Origin: Oikopleura dioica
Taxonomy: Eukaryota; Chordata; Appendicularia; Copelata; Oikopleuridae
Direction of reading: 5' to 3'
DNA length: 64,000 nt
Assembly (NCBI GenBank): GCA_907165135.1
Contig: OU015568.1
Location: forward strand, 5,836,501-5,900,500
Shown: in pieces, positions 11,501 through 21,930 of the stretch
Layout of the letters: every line of letters starts with the position of its first letter
Numbering within the stretch: the first letter of the stretch is position 1
The notes under the pieces: generated by a model
The model's database searches: none
What the model saw: only the letters and a program-made list of their open reading frames with translations
Told to the model about the DNA's origin: nothing
Program-made: the position numbers and the translations under genes

Positions 11501-12464
11501 ATCAAAGAAAGGAACTCGATTCTGAATGTGAAACAGAAGAATTTGGGCCTAATCGGATGAAAACTGAGCTTCACTGGAAAAACGAAGAACTTCAGGTTCA
11601 TTTCAAAATAACAATTCAATGAAATGCTTTTTAGTCTCTTCATCGTCGAATTCATGAGCAAGATCGCGAAATTTCCCGACTTTCCAGAGCCGAAGAAGAC
11701 CTCCATCGAAACATCAAAGAACTGATGACTAAGCATGAAGACATCGTTCTTCAAAAAATGCAAGCAGAAGAACAGCTCCAAGATTATGCGCAAAGAAACG
11801 AAGCTGATCAGAAAATAATTGAAGAACTACGAGTAAAGATTTTGAGCTTGGAAGACAAAATACGCATTTACCGATGTATAGAAACCGGGCGACGGGGTTG
11901 GATCACTGATTTTGTATTTCTGTACAGTCAAATATTGTAAGGTTCATTTTATCTGATTGAGGAGTGCTTTATCACTGCGCCTGTTAAAACGAGATGTTAA
12001 TTTCCAAAGATTTGTTTATTTACAAAAAATAACTTAACGTTAGATCAATATAATATCACTTTACAAATTTTTCTTATGCCAGAATACATTGGTATAATCC
12101 ACTGTAGGTAGTTACAAGGTTTGTGAAACCAACCCCCTGGTAAGCCGTGCGTATAAATCATTTACGTATAATAGAAAAAAAGAAAATAAAGATCAAGAAG
12201 ATAAAGTTGAAATATTTGAAGAACTTGATGAAGGTACTTCTTTACTTTCATTATTCGAGCCTTATTTGAATTAAAGGGAATATACTGAGCTGTGTTATTT
12301 GCATGGAAAGATACAATGGAGGCGACCATTTCTGCTGCGTGCTTCCTTGTGGTCATCGATTTGGAAATACCTGCATCAAAGCATCGATAGCCCAGCGCCC
12401 AAAATGTCCGACTTGTAACAAACCATGCAAAGTTGAACAACTCATCAAAATATTCGTTCATTAA
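8592..12464 (+). CDS. Gene A: kinase / coiled-coil / RING protein, partly degraded
   Basis: Exons seen: 8592-8665 (MAYWGSKQPTG), 8719 to about 9065 (disordered Ser/Pro-rich), kinase N-lobe about 9724-10167, DFG exon 10793-10914, 10962-11099, 11144-11472, then shorter coiled-coil pieces to about 11880, and a RING exon 12277-12464. Kinase motifs: MEFCPGGSLKDW, HLDVKPAN (His-Arg-Asp replaced by HLD), LGDFGIS, and ITPEFL formed across a GA-AG intron. The RING finger reads CVICMERY, CGHRFGNTC and CPTCNKPC. A fragment of the hydrolase gene plus a MITE is inserted at 9066-9350, so the N-terminal part is separated from the kinase part. The coiled coil is shorter than in B and C. A kinase joined to a RING suggests a signalling ubiquitin ligase. 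This copy may be a pseudogene. Confidence 0.6.
9143..9350. mobile_element. MITE, family M1, with hydrolase flank attached
   Basis: Ends GGGCTCGCCAACCTGAGTGG and CACACAGGTTGGCGAGCCC. The sequences just outside (9066-9142 and 9350-9375) match the hydrolase exon that flanks the MITE at 6741-6911, so the MITE and its host flanks were copied together. Confidence 0.75.
10185..10761. mobile_element. AGCTGAG-cored MITE, copy 1 (577 bp)
   Basis: Inverted ends AGAGTTGCAAATTTGGCT and its complement; the interior is almost entirely degenerate TGAGC/AGCTG repeats. Flanked by ATCTTAAG (10177-10184) and ATCTTGAG (10762-10769), an 8-base duplication with one change. It lies in the kinase intron of gene A; gene B has the same intron without it. 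Confidence 0.8.
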
Positions 12465-12618
12465 GAAAAAATTTGAACATAAAATCTTTTACCGAAATTT
12501 TCAGCCCGAAACTTTCGGGCCGAAAGTATCTTCAATAAACTTTAATCTTGAACTGATTTAATTTTTAAATCAACGAGGACTTTTTTGAAAAAAGAAAGAA
12601 ATTGCTTTTTCGAAAAAT

Positions 12619-13400
12619 GGTCTAGACGCGGATTTCTTCTAAATCAAGGTTCAGCTCAGTTTAAAAACTCGGTCAGTCGGCGATGATTTAAGTCTCCTCC
12701 GTGTTATTGTCACTCACAAAAACTCATTCTTTTTAAACAAAAATGACAGGAGCAAAATTTTTGCATAACTATCGCAAATTCGCAAATCCGGTAAAAAGCG
12801 CTTGTTTTATCCGCTCTCTTGTCTGGTCTGAGAAGGTAACTAGACGACTCCTCCAAGAGCTAGAATCTTTGGAATAAGCTCTCTTCAATGACCATAGTCG
12901 TTCGCGAAATTTCCGTATCCATGATTTAGATAAATTGCAAATTTTGGCTCGCCAACCGGTTCCCATTTCTCTAAATTATATCCAAACTCACTTTAAAATC
13001 TCCCGTTTTGCATTTTTTAATGAATATTTAGTCTTTGTTCGGCTTATTTTTGAGGAGCAAACAGGATGTACTTGAATCATTATGGGGATGACTTATTAGC
13101 TTTAGACTCGGGATCGAAAAGGACTTATTTACTTATAATAAAGGGAAGGCGTCTGGAACCGACTGAAAATGCCAACAAAATTTTAAAATGTTTGCAAGCA
13201 GCAAATTCTAACACTATGACTGACACCATAATACGCAAACAAGTCATTGTGCTTTACGTTTCGCAATTTCAAGAGATTTTTTAACCAAGAATGGAGAGGT
13301 CTTTGCCAAAGTTATCAAAAAAATAGGAAAAATAATTTTATTATGTATTATGAATTAGTAATCATTATTTATGACAAGTTAAATTTTTATGTTTGATAAT
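12619..13400. repeat. Duplicated spacer, copy 2, with hydrolase remnant
   Basis: 12619-12835 matches 7897-8110. 12838-13013 matches the 5' part of the hydrolase gene (about 7420-7600) and is a non-functional fragment. 13090-13400 matches 9395-9720 upstream of the gene A kinase exon. This is the truncated start of the second gene unit. Confidence 0.75.
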
Positions 13401-13406
13401 TCGATG

Positions 13407-15644
13407 AAAGAAAAACGGAAGGTTTGGGTCAATCGAAGATGCTCCCTTTGAAAACGACCGCGGAGTCACAAAAGCTGTCGACAAGGAAAGTGGTGCGACT
13501 GTTATGATCAAGTGGATCACGGCCAAAGGGCCAAAGTATATCAAAGCAGCGGAAGAAGAGGCGCAAAAACTGCGAGATTTGAGCGCACAGAGCCGGTTTT
13601 TCGTCAAATTCATCGACTTTTTGCCAAAAATGCGGCCGGACTGGTGGGAATGGAGTATTTTGTCCTTTATCGTCATGGAGTTCTGCCCCGGTGGCTCTTT
13701 GAAGGACTGGATTGATGCAAGAAAACCCCAAGGTCGGAGAACTACTGTCAAGGAAGCGACTGTAATCGGAACGCAAATTGCTTTGGCGCTGAGTTTTTGC
13801 CATTCTCGAAAAATTGCTCACTTGGATGTCAAACCCGCAAATGTGATGATGATGAGCGATGGCTTCACTGTAAGATTGAACTTGAGAACTATATCTCAAA
13901 AACATTAAGATCAAACTGGGCGATTTCGGCATTTCAACACTTCTCGATTCAGTTCGAGACACTATTACAACCAAAGGCTTGCAAGGAATCGTCGAGCATA
14001 CTCTTCTCTACATCACTCCAGGAAATTTTTAAATGACTGAAGTTCGCTGAAAAAGGAAGTAGGGGTTATCCTTCGAGCTTGCCTCGAATTCACTACATGC
14101 CTCCTGGCGCAGCTATAATTCGAGCCGCTCGAATGTTACAGATGTCATTTGAGCGCCTATAAATTATACTTTCTCTTACCCTTTTCAGAAAACTTTTGAC
14201 GCAGAAGACTTTTATTATATACCTTTAGCTCGAATTTTAGGTAGTCGAAATACGCCTATTGCATTCGAGCACCTCGAATTATAAGTTTTCAAGAGACATT
14301 TATAACATTCGAACGACTCGAATTATAGCTGCTCCAGGAGGCATGTAGTGAATTTGAGGCAAGCTCGAAGGATAGCCCCTCACTACGCTGAGAAATCGCG
14401 GGTAAACACAAATGCTCCGAATTCAGCAGCCTTGGACTTAACACTAAAAATAAGAGCAGAAAATGAAAATTTTGACAGAATTTTTGAGAAACCGGATCGA
14501 CTCGGAATCGCCAAGAATCGACGTTTGGGGATTTGGACTTGTTCTTCAAGAGGTGATTACCCTTGAGCACGCCTTTGGTCGTCAAGAAGGACAGCCAGCT
14601 GATGATATCAGAATTGGTAAAAATCAACACTTTTTATCCTTATTTATCAAAAATTCTCTACAGTCGAAAACATGAAGTTTGGAAAACGAACTAATTTTCA
14701 AATCTTCGGAGAAACGGAGGAATTCGGGGAATTCGAAACTCTGATTCAAAAATGTCTTCGTCCAACTAGAGAATCGCGCCCAAATAACATGATGATTGTG
14801 AAGAACGAAGAGATCTTCTCCGATTTTGTCCAACGGATCGAGCGAGGGGAGCTTCCAAGTGATATCATGGCAACTTCAGGGGAAATGATAGAAAAATTAC
14901 GAGATGAAAATCGGCAAAAAGATCAACAAATTCAAGTTCTCGAGAATATTATCAAAAATCAGATTCGCGATTTTGAAAGCCTCAAAAAAGAGTTTGAAGA
15001 GGAAAAAGCAGCTGGACATGAGGATCTTATAAACCACGTTGATGAGTTCACTCAGGAATTGGAAATAATAACGACTGAAAGGTAAATCAGTTAATTATAA
15101 AAAAAGTCTGCAATAACAGCTCTCTTATAGAAACGATCTTGTTGCCGAAAACAAATGCATCAAGGAGCGAAACGAAACTCTCGACACGAAGAACAAGCAA
15201 ATGGAACTCGATCTCGCTGCAAAAGACGAAGAAATAAAGCAAATTCGAGCCGAATTCCTTGAAGGAGCAGTCAAGCGAGCCGATCACATCAAGCTCAAGA
15301 ATGACTACAATGCTCTTATTGACGAACTGGAGAAGCAAGAAGCTCGAGTCAAAAAAGAAATGGTTTCAAAGGCTGCTTTTGCCGCGATGGAGCGAAGCAA
15401 GGAAAACTACAAAAACAAGCTCATCGAGAAAAACGAAGAAATTGAGCTATATCACGAAGAAATGGAAGCTCATTTTTCTAAGATAATGAATTTACAAGAA
15501 AATCAGCAAAAAACCTATCAAGAATGGCTTCTAACAATGAAGAAGAAGAAGGAGCAAAAATGGATACTAGCGCTTGAAAACTCAAAAATGCCGAAGAAAC
15601 CAGAAGCTGCTTCTCTTGCTGCTACGGTCAAGCCTCAAAAATGA
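13407..15644 (+). pseudogene. Gene B: kinase / coiled-coil protein, truncated at both ends
   Basis: Exons: about 13407-13869 (kinase N-lobe with GATVMIKW holding the expected Lys, and HLDVKPAN), 13910-14031 (LGDFGIS), 14479-14616 (DVWGFGLVLQEV), 14664-15081 and 15131-15644 (coiled coil, many KxxE heptads). The DFG-to-APE intron is GA-AG and contains a MITE. The first exons are missing. The 3' end turns abruptly into a second piece resembling the N-terminal part of gene C (MPKKPEAAS, then SGDEEGKQTG) and stops; no RING follows before the LTR element at 15744. The copy is a rearranged remnant, though its kinase frame is intact. Confidence 0.65.
14061..14380. mobile_element. Long-inverted-repeat MITE in an intron of gene B
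   Basis: AGGGGTTATCCTTCGAGC at the left and its complement at the right, with inverted similarity extending about 100 bases inwards (CACTACATGCCTCC, ATTCGAGC). No clear target duplication. Confidence 0.75.
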
Positions 15645-15743
15645 AATTTCTGGTGACGAAGAAGGCAAGCAAACGGGCCTTTTTCGATTCAGAAATTGAA
15701 CCTGAAATCTTTGATTTAAGTGTTATAAATAAATTTTAACCTT

Positions 15744-16017
15744 CGTGGAAAGCTACATCAACACCCCACGGCGATGCTGCTGTTGCAATCTTGGTTCAAT
15801 CTGTTATCTACATCTTTGTGCAAATCTGTGCAGTGCGAGCCACAGCGGGTCATTCCTAGAGAACCCGTTGTGGTAAGTACAACTTCTATCTTCTCAGTAA
15901 CTTTGACTAAACTAGTGCTTTCCGTATTTATTGGAAAAGTACAGAAACAACAACATTTCGACTCGTTACTTGTACGCATTCTTCGATCAGCAGGCGCAGC
16001 AGGCTCGCACTTCCACG
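15744..16017 (+). repeat. 5' LTR
   Basis: 274 bases, identical by eye to the 3' LTR. Contains a consensus splice donor GTAAGT near 15872. Confidence 0.9.
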
Positions 16018-16082
16018 TGGTAACTGCAAGTGAAAGTTTTATCACGACTGATTCTACTTGTTCGAACTCCCCCCGAAGAGTC

Positions 16083-17484
16083 ATGAGCGGTACATCGCTA
16101 ACTGAAATCGTCAACGCTGGAAAAGGGACGCTCTCAGCAGCAGACCTCAAGAGCAAGGCGAAAACAAGAAAAGTGATCGAAGCTCTCGCACAATCACAAA
16201 CGGACCAGTACGTCTCATGCGACATGATACTTCGCGCGAAATGGCTGTGGACAGGTCATGGCCAGGACTTAACGCCGAAAGACAACAAGCTGGGTGTACC
16301 GACGACGTTTGTGGATCTGGTGAAGATGGTGCAGAGTAAAGCACTTGAAAGAGCCGACATAACTGCCTCAAACGAAGAGTACTTGAGGTACATCGCTGGA
16401 ACTGAAGTGACCATCGAAAAAAGAAGGTGGCTACAGTATAGAGATCCAGCAGCGACGGAGTCTGACATCAACAAGGACTCGGAGAGAGAAAGCTCAGCAT
16501 TCTTCGAGAAATTGAAGAGTGACAAGTACTCTGATGCAGAACTTCTAGTACAAGCGACACGGAAAGCACGCACGATTATGAAAACAGCACTAGGATCGGA
16601 TGACCCAACGATCATATCCATAAAGAAGTCAGTACTTCGAGGGGGTCATTACCGAGACTTAAACGAATTCATTTCGATCTGCCAGGATCAGGATGGTTGC
16701 CAGGACATAGCGAACGAAAACGTAGCGATTACGGATTTTGCGCGGGAACTCAAACGGAACTTGTCGCACAATCTGGGTCAAGCGAATCTGAAGCAGCTGG
16801 CACTATTCTATTCGGGCGCACTACAAGACAATTTGGCTGCTGGCGATGACAAGAAGGTGAAAACACAGAATGTCGACGGCAGAAAGCTGAGCAGAAGTCT
16901 TGCGGAAGAAGAATCGCCCATCATCTCAAGAACAGCAGTAGCGTTAGCTTTGACTCACTGCGATGACCGAACTCTAACGAGGATAGAGCGGGAATATAGA
17001 TCTCAATCGGGAAAAACAACATCACCGGAGGATCTCCCGCTCGATCTAACGAAGTTCCTTTCGATCGCAACGCTGGAGGCGGCGAAGACGAGCCAAAAGC
17101 GTTGGAGTAAGGAAGGTTGAAAGCGAACCGAAGAGCGAGGTCACGGAGGAAGTAAAGTTCGTAAAGTCGAAGCAGGGCAAGAAGGGGAAAAAGGATGATA
17201 AGAAGAAAGGGGAAGGTCAAAACGTCCAGAAAAAGGAGGACGAGAGAAGCCCAAACGAACCGGAGAGACCACCCTGCCCCTACTGTGCTCTAAGATTCAA
17301 CACGGTGGTATTTCACTCGAAGGGATGGAGATGCCGCAGCAAGTACATCACAAACGAACGAAAACACTACGATGGCAAAGCAAGACAGGAGAAAAGGGAT
17401 GAAAGGAAGGGCGAATCACTGAAGCAAGTCACAGAATCATCGAGTGTCTACAGCGCGTTGAAGCTGAGTGAAGATGATCTATGA
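16083..17484 (+). CDS. gag: gag-like polyprotein
   Basis: The first methionine after the LTR begins MSGTSLTEIVNAGKG at 16083 and the frame runs to a stop at 17118-17120. A second stretch in the +1 frame (about 17116-17484) is Lys/Glu-rich and contains CPYC, a His and a Cys in a C-x2-C-x9-H-x5-C arrangement. This resembles, but does not equal, the usual gag zinc knuckle. It ends at a TGA (17482-17484) in the same frame as pol. Gag forms the particle and packages RNA. Either a frameshift joins the two pieces or this copy has an indel near 17110. Confidence 0.7.
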
Positions 17485-17493
17485 CTAGAACGA

Positions 17494-20049
17494 GTGCACG
17501 CCGTTGGAGCGAATTCAAAGAGTCTACTGCCAACTCTGAAGATGGAAGCTCGCGGAAAAGCACAAAGCCTCGTTAAAATAAGCGTTCAGCTGGACACAGG
17601 AGCCGAAGTCACGTGTATTGGAGAACGGATTCTGGAGAAACTGGACCACAAAGTAAAATGGCAGAGAAGATTCGTGAAAGGCGTAAGCGGCAAAAGAATC
17701 GGAATCATGAACGAAAGAAACGAGAACAAAGTTTGTGACATAGAGTTGATGGTGAATGGAAATCCATGGATGATCAGCGACGCCATAGTCTTGGAAAGCA
17801 TTGACGGACTACTGATGGGCGTAACAGACATGGATGGGAACACATCAATCGACATGGTCAATAGAAGAATCGTTTTCGAAAAGTTCAAGGTCGCCGCAAG
17901 CTATGACCGACAAAACGTACTGAAAATCAGTACAAAGCACGAACTGTCAGACGGAAACTTCGAACCAGATGCCAGAAAGACCTACAAGGAAAAACTGGAG
18001 AAGATGAGAAAAGAAGCTCGAGAATCGTCGACGGTGGATGACATCGTACTTGGTGAAGTAGTCAAAGAAAACCCGAAGCTGGAGGAGCGACTCATGACCA
18101 AGATAAGAGACAAGAAGTACAAGAAGGTGTTCTCAAAAGTCACAGGATGCCTTCCAAAAGAATTCGAGATATCAGCGCCGATGATGAGAGTGGAACTATC
18201 GAATCAAGTCACCAGGCAAAAGAACGAGCAAATGTCCGATGAAAAGAAGGAGATTGTAGCGAAACATCTGGACGAACTTGCTAGAGACTACATCGTGGTA
18301 TTTCCACAAGATCATGGAATCTCGGTCAAAAACATCATACCAATCATGGTTGTCGAAAAGAGAGACGACCAAGGTGAAGCCATCCCACTGGCTCAATCGG
18401 CGAGGATCGTGGCTCAGGCACACAGAAGCGTGAACCTGTGGACAAAAGCCCCTCCAAGAGTAACGGATGAACTGAAGGACGTTCTAGCAAAAGCAGCGAA
18501 GGCGTCGAAGAACAAGTTCATGATGAAGACGGACATCTCTCAAGCGTTCTTCCAACTACCGACGGAGAAGGCGCTATGGCCGTATTTTGGAGTGTATCAC
18601 CCCTATAAAGGGGTGATGTGCTATACTCGAGCGAGCCAGGGATGGATCGCCAGCATGGGAATGGTGAGAGAAGCGTTCCTGAGAATCTTCGAGCCGCTGA
18701 AGAAGTACATGGTGCGGTATGCCGACGATGTGTTCATCAGCGCAAACAACGAGGACGAGTTTGTTCTCGTTGTCACAAGATTTTTGGACATCTGCGCGCA
18801 CTTCAATTTGAGCCTGAAAGGGTCCAAAATGGCGATTGGTGTATCGGAGATGAACTTCCTTGGCGCAAAAGTCAAAGGAGGAAAGATCGTTGCTTCACCT
18901 CATCAAGCTCAGAAGATAAGAGATTACGACATCTCGACGATAAAAACGGTGTCGGATCTCAGAAGCTTTCTAGGAATACTGGTACCGCTGAGTAAGTTCA
19001 AATGCAGAGCCACCGACTTTCTCGTCCCACTAAGAAAATGCCTGGACAATGATGGAAAGGCGAAGATCGTTTGGACGGAAGAAGCGAAAGAAGCGATAAA
19101 AATGGCGAAGAAAGCGATGGACGAACTCACGGAGCTAACACCATTTGACGAAGATAAACAGCAATACATCGTAGTCGACAGCTCAGCAAAAGGAACAGGA
19201 GCAATCCTGTTTCAAAAGGAGCTAGTGGACGGCAAAGAGATCAACAGAGTAGTGGAATTTTACTCGAGAAAACGACCAGACAGCGAAAGAAAGTACACTG
19301 CATCAAGTTGCATGCTAGAAACAGCAGGGTTGGTTGGAGCACTGTGCTACTGGCGACGATATCTAATCGAGAGCAAATTCCCGACGATTGTATTCACTGA
19401 CTCGATGCCACTAACGATGATAGCAAAGAGATGGACGGAGAACTTGACGCCGAGCGACATTGTATCAATAAACAATTTGTTCAAGGCTATCCTAGGCTTA
19501 AGAATCGTAGTTAGACATCTGCCGGGAAAAAGCATAGAGATCAGTGGCGTGGATTTCATCAGTCGCAGCTCGGGTCACATGGAAGAATGTGATGCGAAAC
19601 GCTGCAAGATTTGTGAGATCAGTCAAACCCCGAGAAGTGATCAATCTCCATTCATCTCGGAAGAAAAGTTGGAGGAAATCAACAAGGAAGTCAGAAAGTT
19701 GAAAGACTGGCATTCATCGAAAAGAATCATGATCGTCGACGACCAATTCACCGAGGAAATGAGCAACGAAATATGGTCGGCGAATTGTGATGAAGTAGTT
19801 GAAGTTGATTACAACAAAGAAGCATTCCAGACAGTGGCGATGGCACTCAGGGAAAGAAAAGCTAGAGACTTACTGGATTTCTTGAAGGACGAGAAGACGC
19901 TGAGGAAGATGCAGCTCTCGGACAAGCTACTGAAAGAAGTAATCAAGTACGTGGAAAAAGATCTGAACCCACCGCCACGAAAACAACGACTAAACACGCT
20001 ATGCAAGAAGGCATTCTTGGAGAAGGGCTACCTAAAAATCAAGAGATAG
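17494..20049 (+). CDS. pol: pol: protease, reverse transcriptase, RNase H
   Basis: 851 codons after the TGA. Aspartic protease motif LDTGAEVTCIG near the start; reverse transcriptase with MKTDISQAFFQLP and the catalytic VRYADDVFIS; RNase H with VVDSSAKGTGAI, a Glu in MLETAG and FTDSMPL. The order protease-RT-RNase H-integrase is that of Ty3/gypsy. An in-frame TAG at 20047-20049 separates it from the integrase part. The enzyme set converts element RNA to DNA. Confidence 0.9.
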   Translation: MHAVGANSKSLLPTLKMEARGKAQSLVKISVQLDTGAEVTCIGERILEKLDHKVKWQRRFVKGVSGKRIGIMNERNENKVCDIELMVNGNPWMISDAIVLESIDGLLMGVTDMDGNTSIDMVNRRIVFEKFKVAASYDRQNVLKISTKHELSDGNFEPDARKTYKEKLEKMRKEARESSTVDDIVLGEVVKENPKLEERLMTKIRDKKYKKVFSKVTGCLPKEFEISAPMMRVELSNQVTRQKNEQMSDEKKEIVAKHLDELARDYIVVFPQDHGISVKNIIPIMVVEKRDDQGEAIPLAQSARIVAQAHRSVNLWTKAPPRVTDELKDVLAKAAKASKNKFMMKTDISQAFFQLPTEKALWPYFGVYHPYKGVMCYTRASQGWIASMGMVREAFLRIFEPLKKYMVRYADDVFISANNEDEFVLVVTRFLDICAHFNLSLKGSKMAIGVSEMNFLGAKVKGGKIVASPHQAQKIRDYDISTIKTVSDLRSFLGILVPLSKFKCRATDFLVPLRKCLDNDGKAKIVWTEEAKEAIKMAKKAMDELTELTPFDEDKQQYIVVDSSAKGTGAILFQKELVDGKEINRVVEFYSRKRPDSERKYTASSCMLETAGLVGALCYWRRYLIESKFPTIVFTDSMPLTMIAKRWTENLTPSDIVSINNLFKAILGLRIVVRHLPGKSIEISGVDFISRSSGHMEECDAKRCKICEISQTPRSDQSPFISEEKLEEINKEVRKLKDWHSSKRIMIVDDQFTEEMSNEIWSANCDEVVEVDYNKEAFQTVAMALRERKARDLLDFLKDEKTLRKMQLSDKLLKEVIKYVEKDLNPPPRKQRLNTLCKKAFLEKGYLKIKR

Positions 20050-21930
20050 ATAGGGACAGCGGAGTATGAGCTAGTACTAGTTCCAGAACATTGCGCTCTG
20101 AAAGTGATAAAGATAGTGCATGACACAGTCGGGTGCAATAGTCCAACTCAACTTACGAACAATGTCAGAAGATACTTCGATCTCCAAAATGTCAGAAATC
20201 ACGTGCTGAAGTTTGTAAATCAATGCTACAAATGTACGCTGATGAGACGACCAGACAACTTCGAAGCAAAACCAATGAAGGAAGTCCCAGTGCCAAGTAA
20301 ACTTGGGGAAGTCATATTCGTGGATGAGATACACAGAACGGATAGATTCAAGAGACCGCTGAAGATCTATTTCGCCACGGAAGCCATCAGCCGATTTGCA
20401 GTAGCACTACCGAGCAGAAATCACACGAATACAGAAGGATTTGTAGAATTCATGTTTCTGGCGAAGCAACTATTGTCTCCACTACAATCAACGAGGAGCA
20501 AAGTCATCGTAAGATGCGACCGCCACTCAGTCCATAAATCAGAAGAAACAAAGAAAAGTCTTGAGGAACTGGGAATGGAAGTATCGATTTACGAATCTAC
20601 AACTTTCTCGAAGAACATAATACCGGAACAAGATGCGAGGATCGGCCTTTTCTCGAAGTTACTAAACGCGGTGCAGAATGACCCATCGAAATCGGTTTTA
20701 GAAGCTACAAGCTGGGCTTGCGCTCAGTACAATCACACGTTATCATCAGGGAACTTGGCACCGGTCGAAATAATGACTGGAAGAAAGGCTGTAACGCAAG
20801 AACCGGTGGACATAAACCTCGACAGCTTGATCGACGATATCAAGTCGAATAGAAAGACGAAAAGAGATGCGGCGGACAAGTCAAATGCATCAAAGAAGAA
20901 GTCGAAAAGGCTGAATCTAGTGGAAAAAGGAAAAGCGACGTCGGAGGAGGAAACGGAGATAGACGTTGGCCAGATCATCAGAACAGCGCAGAAATGGGAC
21001 AAAAACGATCTCGACAGACTATACAGAGTTACAAGCATCGAATGGTCCAGAAGAGAGGTCAAAGCGGTCAAAGTGAACGCGAGAAACAAGACGAAACCGA
21101 AAACGATAAGTTTCAGCGCGATTGATGCAGTGATAAGTCAGGAAGTGAGGACAATCCAAGAAAACCTCATAGACAATAGCATCGTGAGAAGCTGGATTGT
21201 CACGAAGAATGGTTTGTCAGTCTGGGAAGAAGCTCCGCAAGATCACATCGGACCAAGGGCCCCGAGAATGCCGACATTTGATGATTCGGGCATCTCACAA
21301 GGACCACCAGGGTCAGTAATGCCACCAACTCCGTTACCAGAAATTGTTGAAGAACCGGGCGAATCCACACCAAAATTCGACTCACACATCAGCTCAGCGA
21401 TCGAATGGAGAAACCCGAGGAAAATCAATCCGACGGAAGAAAGATTCAACTGGATACCATCGCCGGAAGAAGTCCTAGAAACTACGGATGAAGGAGACAA
21501 CTCAATGTCGACTGTCAAGAGTTTCGAAACGTTGATGAATTGCTCGAAGAACTCATCGGAACTGAATGAGGAAGACATGAAAGAACTAGAAAACTCATTC
21601 GAATGGATAAATGAGGATGAAATGAAAGAAAAACAACCCAGGAGATCAACTAGAAAAACCTGGAGACCTGCAAGTTATGAAGAAAAAGCTCGAATGAAGA
21701 AAACTAATGAGAAGATATCATCTTTTCGTCTTTATTCGTCATCATTTCAAGTGAAGAGAGATCAAACAGTCTCTTTAAAGTTTCCCGAGTCGTGTCCAGC
21801 GTCAGCATCGTTGGAGGTTTCTGCATCGAACGGGGTGAAACACCTGAATGAAGATTTAGAAGAAGCGAGCTCACATCTGTACCTACATGTCTATCATCGC
21901 GCGGTAGCTCAACTCAGAAGGCATCGGTAG
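20050..21930 (+). CDS. pol: pol, integrase part
   Basis: Same reading frame as the preceding RT/RNase H block, after one TAG. The N-terminal zinc-binding pattern has His residues in PEHCAL and KIVHDT and Cys residues in CYKCT. Core acidic residues are placed in FVDEIH, VRCDRHS and IIPEQD. A long acidic and basic C-terminal tail follows. No chromodomain recognised. Its last 48 bases overlap, tail to tail, the 3' end of the antisense gene. Confidence 0.8.
   Translation: MGTAEYELVLVPEHCALKVIKIVHDTVGCNSPTQLTNNVRRYFDLQNVRNHVLKFVNQCYKCTLMRRPDNFEAKPMKEVPVPSKLGEVIFVDEIHRTDRFKRPLKIYFATEAISRFAVALPSRNHTNTEGFVEFMFLAKQLLSPLQSTRSKVIVRCDRHSVHKSEETKKSLEELGMEVSIYESTTFSKNIIPEQDARIGLFSKLLNAVQNDPSKSVLEATSWACAQYNHTLSSGNLAPVEIMTGRKAVTQEPVDINLDSLIDDIKSNRKTKRDAADKSNASKKKSKRLNLVEKGKATSEEETEIDVGQIIRTAQKWDKNDLDRLYRVTSIEWSRREVKAVKVNARNKTKPKTISFSAIDAVISQEVRTIQENLIDNSIVRSWIVTKNGLSVWEEAPQDHIGPRAPRMPTFDDSGISQGPPGSVMPPTPLPEIVEEPGESTPKFDSHISSAIEWRNPRKINPTEERFNWIPSPEEVLETTDEGDNSMSTVKSFETLMNCSKNSSELNEEDMKELENSFEWINEDEMKEKQPRRSTRKTWRPASYEEKARMKKTNEKISSFRLYSSSFQVKRDQTVSLKFPESCPASASLEVSASNGVKHLNEDLEEASSHLYLHVYHRAVAQLRRHR

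Noticed and set aside
16147-19713. Antisense frames under gag-pol
   Set aside because: Short, overlap conserved sense domains and lack linking introns, unlike the antisense gene at 21883-25421.
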